The notes beneath the pieces were generated by a model. The model saw only the letters and a program-made list of their open reading frames with translations, searched no databases and was not told where the DNA came from. Both the position numbers and the translations under genes were made by a program. From Morchella semilibera (taxonomy: Eukaryota > Ascomycota > Pezizomycetes > Pezizales > Morchellaceae): a DNA stretch of 64,000 nt. This document shows, one piece after another, positions 59,021-64,000 of the stretch. The stretch lies in assembly GCA_009192285.1 (NCBI GenBank), contig WBVU01000022.1, forward strand, positions 62,001 through 126,000, read 5' to 3'. How positions within the stretch are numbered: the first letter of the stretch is position 1; each line of letters opens with the position of its first letter.

Positions 59021-62000
59021 ATGTACAATCCCCCAGCACTCATCCCCGTCCTCGATCTGGCCCGCGACCTCTACCTCTCCCCGCCGCCTTCGAGAAGTAG
59101 CCCATCCAGGCCGTCGATGGCCCCCTATATCATCGAGCTTTCCTCAGACGAGAGCGAGCCGCACCCATCGTCGTCCCCGCCGAGAAAGAAACGTCGACAG
59201 GCCACCTCAGCTTGCTCATCATCTTCTTCCCCTCTTCCACGCCATCATCATCATCCCCCTCCCCCTCCCCCTCCCCCTCCTCCTCCTCCTCCTCCTCCTA
59301 ATCATCACCGTCATACACTCTCCAGCCCGATGCCCCCCAAATCTCAGAAGAGCATCACCTCGTTCTTTTCTCCACACAGAATAAAGACAGAGCAGCAGCT
59401 TACCTTACCGCAAATCTTCCCTACAAAGCGCACGATATACTTCGACCCTCCGCAGGGCCGAGTATCAATTGACAGTGAGTTGTTGGCTGATGATGGCCAT
59501 GCCGAGGCACCGCTTCCTGAGCCGTTCGATGCACCCATCACCCCTCGGCCCATTGAGATTGAGGATGAGTGGGAGAGGTTTACCCCGGACCCAGAGGAAA
59601 TCAGGGAGATCAAGCAGGAGTCGTCACCGTCACCTAAAAGGAGCTCCCCAGCGCCGAAAAGAAAATTCCAGGCGATACAATCATCGCCTAGTAGTAGTGG
59701 GAGTGGTGCAAAGAGACGGTTGACATTTGCGGCCGTCCCGGCGGTGTACGGTAACCGTTCCACGCCCGCTTTGGTTTCGCCCGCCCCAGGTTCGCCCGCT
59801 TCAACGCCAAAGGATTCGCCCGCCTCAAGGTTCCGAGCAGTCAGGACAGTGAAGGTTGCAGAAACCGCCCCAGCTGCAGAAACCGCCCCGGCTACAGAAA
59901 CAGCTCCAGTTGCAGAGACCCCTCAAGCCGCAGATGCTCCAGCCACAGTGACCCTTCCAGCCACAGTGATCCCTCTAGCCTGTATAGAGATCACTGCGAG
60001 GGTTCAACTAATCGGCGACTCCCAGTCCACACCTATTGCCCGCCAGACGTTTGGGATGCCCTACACTGAGCGCGTGGCTGCTTATGCGCGGGCGGCAGTC
60101 ACCAACAGACCGATACTTCCCCCCCTAGCGCCGCTTGCTAGCAGCCCGGAACCTCAACAAGAAGACGAGCCTATGGCCGATCCACCTCCACCTGAGCTGT
60201 ACGAAGAGGCCGATTCCACCCACGAAAACCCATTCAGCGGCCCGGACCCCATGATTGCTGACAGCCCAGAACCTCTCCAAGAAGGCGAGCCCACGGTTGA
60301 TCCACCTGAGCTGTACGAAGAGGACGACTTCCCCCACGAAGACCCGTTCAACAGCCCGAAGGGTCCCACGAGGGTCAATGCTCTCGGGCAGATCACCTGT
60401 ACCCTTCACGATGACCCCGAATGCAGCTCGGAGGACTGCATCCACGAGTTCTTCGAGAGCTACTGCCCCATGAAGGATACAGAGATTGGCGACTTGGTGT
60501 ATCCGGAGTATGTTGGCCACGCCAAGCGGAACAGAGCCCCCGAGGGGGAAGAGGAAGCTCTGCAACCCCCCTTGAAGAAGACGGCGGTCATCTCTGTTTT
60601 GATCGCCGGTGGTACGGAGGGTATGAGGCTGCCCTACATGAGCTTGCAGATGCGCGAATTCATCAAGTGCCATGCGGCGGTCCTGATGGAGGATTTCAAA
60701 ATATGCGGTGAGTTATTTCCCCCCTTTCCCCGGCCGCCGTTTTCAGGGGAGTAGCCCGGGGGTTCTCCGGGCGGCTGTAAGCCTTTTTGGCTACACACTC
60801 GGGAGATCCTGCATGTGAGTGATATTCTGTGATTGAGAGTTGCTAACGGTGATCGTATATCGTATATATATAGATGGGGAGTTACTTCATGTACCGTTTT
60901 CGGCGACCGAGATACTAAAGCTTGCGCCTGCGATCAGAGAATACGCCGCGCGGAAAAATGTCCACCCCCCGCCCTTCAACGCCAATCCTACGCCCAAGCA
61001 GATCACGAACGATTTCTTTTGCCTCCTAACCCACACATTTAGCCGCCTTTCAATAAGGCGGTTTCTTCGGACCGGATTCTCTCTTCCCGGCCGTGAAAAG
61101 AAAGATATCAAGCGCTTCATCCAGGATGCTTACAACGAGGAGCCTAGACTTGGAGACCCATCCCTCATGGTGCACTTAAACAAGCCCCCCGCCATCCGCG
61201 GTAGCGCTTTATGGGGACTCGGCCGCGAGCTCGGGGTACGGGATCTTGACCCGCTCCTGTCGATGAGGGCCAGACACAACCACGTCATGGCAAACATGCG
61301 CCCGGTCTGGAAGTTCAATGGGGGGGCTAGTGATATCCACGATATCCGGTGGACCCCCTCTGGCGACCGCTTTGCGATGAGTACACCATGTACGAGCGAC
61401 CAATACAATCGCCCCGGCAACTTGATGCTGGGCTACACGGAGCCACCTAGTGTCCGTATGCTTTACCGGCATGCCCTGAGGGTTCGGCCTACTAATCTGG
61501 GCAACTTTGAGAAGTATGAGTACACCACTGTTCCATCTATTCGGTTCAGTAACGACGGCAACATGCTGCACAGCTGCGGCCATGATGGTAGCATGAAGAC
61601 GTGGAGTAAGGATGGTAAGTGGCTCGGGGAAGTGAACTTTGACGACAAAATCGTGGTTATGGAAAGCTCTGCCTCTGCCGATGATCGCCTTCTTGCTATT
61701 GGGAGGAGCAAGGGCCTTGTGTCGGTAGTTCAGCTTAATGAGCTCGGAGTCCATACCACACTCACAACGCTCAACGTCTTTGACAAAGGCGGGAATAAAA
61801 ATAAGCTCTACCCCTCAGCTATGGCCTGGGGCGGCACCATGTTTGAGAACATTCTCGTTGTAGGCTACGATAATGAGAAGGATGAGGTCAATAAGTCTGG
61901 AGGGTTGGCTATCTGGGATGTTGAGAGTGGGGTGAATCTATTCAAGTCCTACGGTACCCTCAGGAATCCCTACCGCCACTTTGACGTCTACATGGGCGAG

Positions 62001-62819
62001 GGTAAGTTCGTCACCGGGAGTCTCAGATCGGGGCGGTCCACCTCGGGCTCAGTCGTGAAGCTCTGGGACCTGCGCGACATGCAAACCATCGTCGAATGCG
62101 CCAGCACCCAGGACGACCTCAACTGCGTGCGAATCTCCCCGTGCGAGCGATTCCTCAGCAGCTCCGGCACCACCAACAACACCCTAATCTGGGACATCCG
62201 AAACGCCTCCGAGGCTCTCTACGACCTTCAGCACGGGGCTACAGCAATGCCGACATCCGCCGAGACAAACCTCGCAAAGGACGACACGGGCGTAACCTTC
62301 ATTGAGTTTTCGCCCTTCAACAGTACCGTCTTCACCGGCGGCTCTGACGGGTGCATAAAGCAGTGGGACCTCACCCGCGCAGACCCCTTCGTCGTTGACG
62401 TCGCAACCGTCGAGTCGCAGGTCATGGCGGCGGCATTTAGCCCCTCGTGGGACTCTCTCATCGTCGGTGAGGCCAGCGGGCGCGCTACCCTCTTCTCCGT
62501 GGCAGCACATGAGGGCGACGTCGTGCCGGAGATTGTAACGAATTGGAATGAGGACAGGGATTGGATGAACCCCAATGACGACGCCATGCGCTGGAGCAGC
62601 TGGAACGGACAGCGCCCTGGCGCTGCCTCCGCTTCCAGCGCTGCTGCTGCGGCGGCGGCGGCGGGGGAACAGGAGGAGAGTGGGGTCCTGCTGGGGAAGG
62701 CGATGATCCTGGGTGGATTGATGCAGCGGGATCCGGAGAACCCGAGATATGTATGGGCGACGCCGAGGTACTATGAGGGCCGGAGGAAGAAGGAGAGGAG
62801 GGGCGGGAGGGGCGCTTGA
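59021..62819 (+). CDS. Large nuclear WD40 protein with PIP box and WDxR motifs (candidate DCAF)
   Basis: This is a 1210-residue protein from two exons, 59021-60707 and 60874-62819, joined as DFKIC-DGELLHVPFSATEI. The N-terminal half is disordered: SPPRKKRRQ (residues 52-60) looks like a nuclear signal, followed by a His4-Pro15 run and QKSITSFF (109-116), a perfect PCNA-interacting (PIP) box with basic residues after it. Acidic repeats of the type EPLQEGEP...DPPELYEE lie near 375-435. The C-terminal half has WD-type repeats, for example SIRFSNDGNMLHSCGHDGSM with KTW, NCVRISPCERFLSSSGTTNN and FIEFSPFNSTVFTGGSDGCI with KQWD. KLWDLR (about 956) and LIWDIR (about 999) fit the WDxR signature of DDB1-binding receptors (DCAFs). 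I do not recognise the orthologue; the heterochromatin factors Raf1/DIM-9 are candidates only. The C-terminus has an Ala8 run. Confidence 0.75.
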
Positions 62820-63474
62820 AACGGCGTTTAATGCTTTTGGTGAGTACTACTGCGTGACCGTGCTGGTGATTCGTCCGATGCTGCTATTCGGTCATGAATT
62901 GTGATTCGGTTGGGCGCTGTTGTTAGCGCCAAAACTAGGCGCCGAGAATGGGCCCTGATTAAATGTGCGCTAGCGGCACACTTCGCTAAAAGCCCAGACT
63001 GAACCAGTATAAAAAGGGGTATTGCAGAACAGAACACAAGAGCTAACTTGAACTGCTGCTATCAGACTTTTTTCTGACCACAAATCATAATCCATACCAA
63101 ATCATACATACCTACCCAGGCGAATGGACTACACTACTACTACAACCAATACCTACAAATTACAACTACATACTTCTTTTGAGGGGATATACTACTCCTC
63201 CTTAATCCCTCACAATACAATACTATAAATGAATTTTTGTTTCTTCCCAGCATGACCTTAGCCATTTTCTTTTCAAAAAAAAAATTTTTTTTGTTTCTTT
63301 TACAGCATTCTTAGCAGGGGTGGGCGGGCGCCTGATATCATATTTTTTTTTGCAAAAAGTATTTTTTTTTATTTTTGTGTTACTTTGTTTTGATTTTGTT
63401 TTTGGGAGGAGATGGGGACTTGATGGTGGGGGTTTAGGATGCAATAAGGGGTGGGTCTGGGAATGGAATTCAGA
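62820..63474. other. 3' flank of WD40 gene, gene-free
   Basis: No gene is seen. There is a TATAAAAAGG box at 63008-63017 followed by about 170 bp of mixed sequence with an ACTACTACT repeat, then T- and A-homopolymer runs (63275-63370). A promoter for something beyond the right edge is possible but unsupported. Confidence 0.45.
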
Positions 63475-63650
63475 GTGAATTTGATAAATATAGTTAAATT
63501 TAAAACAGTGAATTTGGTAAATATAGGTGAATTTAATACAGTGAATCTAGTAATGAATACAGAGTGAATTTGATAATAAATTAAGTAATAAATACAAGTG
63601 AATTTGGTACTGATATATAGTGAATTAGACAGTGAATTCAGAGTGAATTG
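63475..63650 (+). repeat. Iterated GTGAAT motif at the start of an A+T-rich segment
   Basis: About nine copies of GTGAAT(T/C) occur in the same orientation (63475, 63508, 63528, 63541, 63563, 63598, 63620, 63631, 63643) with spacings between 11 and 35 bp. The wider unit resembles AGTGAATTTGGTAAATA. The remaining sequence to 64000 is strongly A+T-rich and has no open frame of note. Confidence 0.7.
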
Positions 63651-64000
63651 AGTGTATTCATTATAATTGTTAGTGTATTAGTACTAATGTATATTTTGTT
63701 AGAAGTGTATTGTGTCAAATATATGTATCAGAATTGTTTTAATTATAAAATTATTAAAACAAAAAATGAATCAAAGAAGTATCCTTACTGTAGTATTATT
63801 ATTGACATTAATTATAGTATAGTATAGCATTAGTGAAACTATAGTTAACTTGTTTCATAGTATCAAATAATATTTTAATTATGTTAATAATATATTGCAT
63901 ATACTACAATTCAAGTGTATTTTATATTGTTACATTACAATACAAATGCAATTTCATCAACATCAGTACCAATACAAATAAGTAAACAACTATTATTAGT
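63651..64000. other. A+T-rich edge of window
   Basis: Very A+T-rich sequence without a coding frame. It may be the start of an A+T-rich isochore of the kind left by repeat-induced mutation in fungi, but only 350 bp are visible. Confidence 0.45.

Noticed and set aside
62930-63260. LTR-like segment with TATAAAAAGG box
   Set aside because: A TATA box and mixed sequence alone do not define an LTR. I found no matching second copy, end repeats or element body in the window.

Overview
The window is nuclear DNA of a filamentous ascomycete (Pezizomycotina). The genes have many short introns (about 50-150 nt, GT...CTAAY/CTGAY...AG). Nearly every gene is a conserved fungal housekeeping gene, and coding strands alternate with long gene-poor spacers. 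The lineage is inference only; the high intron number in the HDA1 and GAPDH genes would suit an early-diverging class such as Pezizomycetes.

Layout, left to right. 0-6 kb: 5' part of SSL1 (TFIIH p44), ribosomal protein S21e, and a Chs7-family membrane protein. 8.4-9.8 kb: an apparently intact Tc1/mariner element. 10-17 kb: a gene-free stretch with a MITE, a minisatellite, a tiny poly(A)-tailed retro-insertion and a cluster of regulatory-type palindromes. 17.3-19.6 kb: a USP-family deubiquitinase. 22-23.3 kb: PEX16. 27-36 kb: a run of RNase III (Rnt1 type), cytochrome c oxidase subunit V, GAPDH and the 78 kDa complex I subunit. 39.6-47.4 kb: a Ubp3/USP10 deubiquitinase and the HDA1 class II histone deacetylase. 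49-51.4 kb: a mitochondrial carrier and VPS25, divergently transcribed from a 310 bp promoter. 52.3-62.8 kb: a RING E3 of the Mag2/RNF10 type, COG4, and a large nuclear WD40 protein with DCAF-like WDxR motifs and a PIP box. The last 0.6 kb becomes very A+T-rich, with an iterated GTGAAT motif.

The genes do not form an operon or a biosynthetic cluster. Loose themes are ubiquitin (two USPs, a RING E3, a likely DDB1-CUL4 receptor), membrane traffic and organelles (PEX16, VPS25, COG4, Chs7-like, carrier) and energy metabolism (COX5, GAPDH, complex I). I reconstructed exon structures by hand from splice signals and frame; nearly all close perfectly in frame. Two exceptions stand out: GAPDH is one base short in a conserved exon, and one HDA1 junction is unresolved.

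The most interesting non-gene signals are the roughly 25-fold excess of the palindrome TACATGTA in spacers, four short non-autonomous elements with TA-flanked inverted repeats, and the 38 bp poly(A) insertion flanked by a 13 bp target duplication. I found no CRISPR array, rRNA or convincing tRNA gene. No clearly novel multi-gene system is visible.
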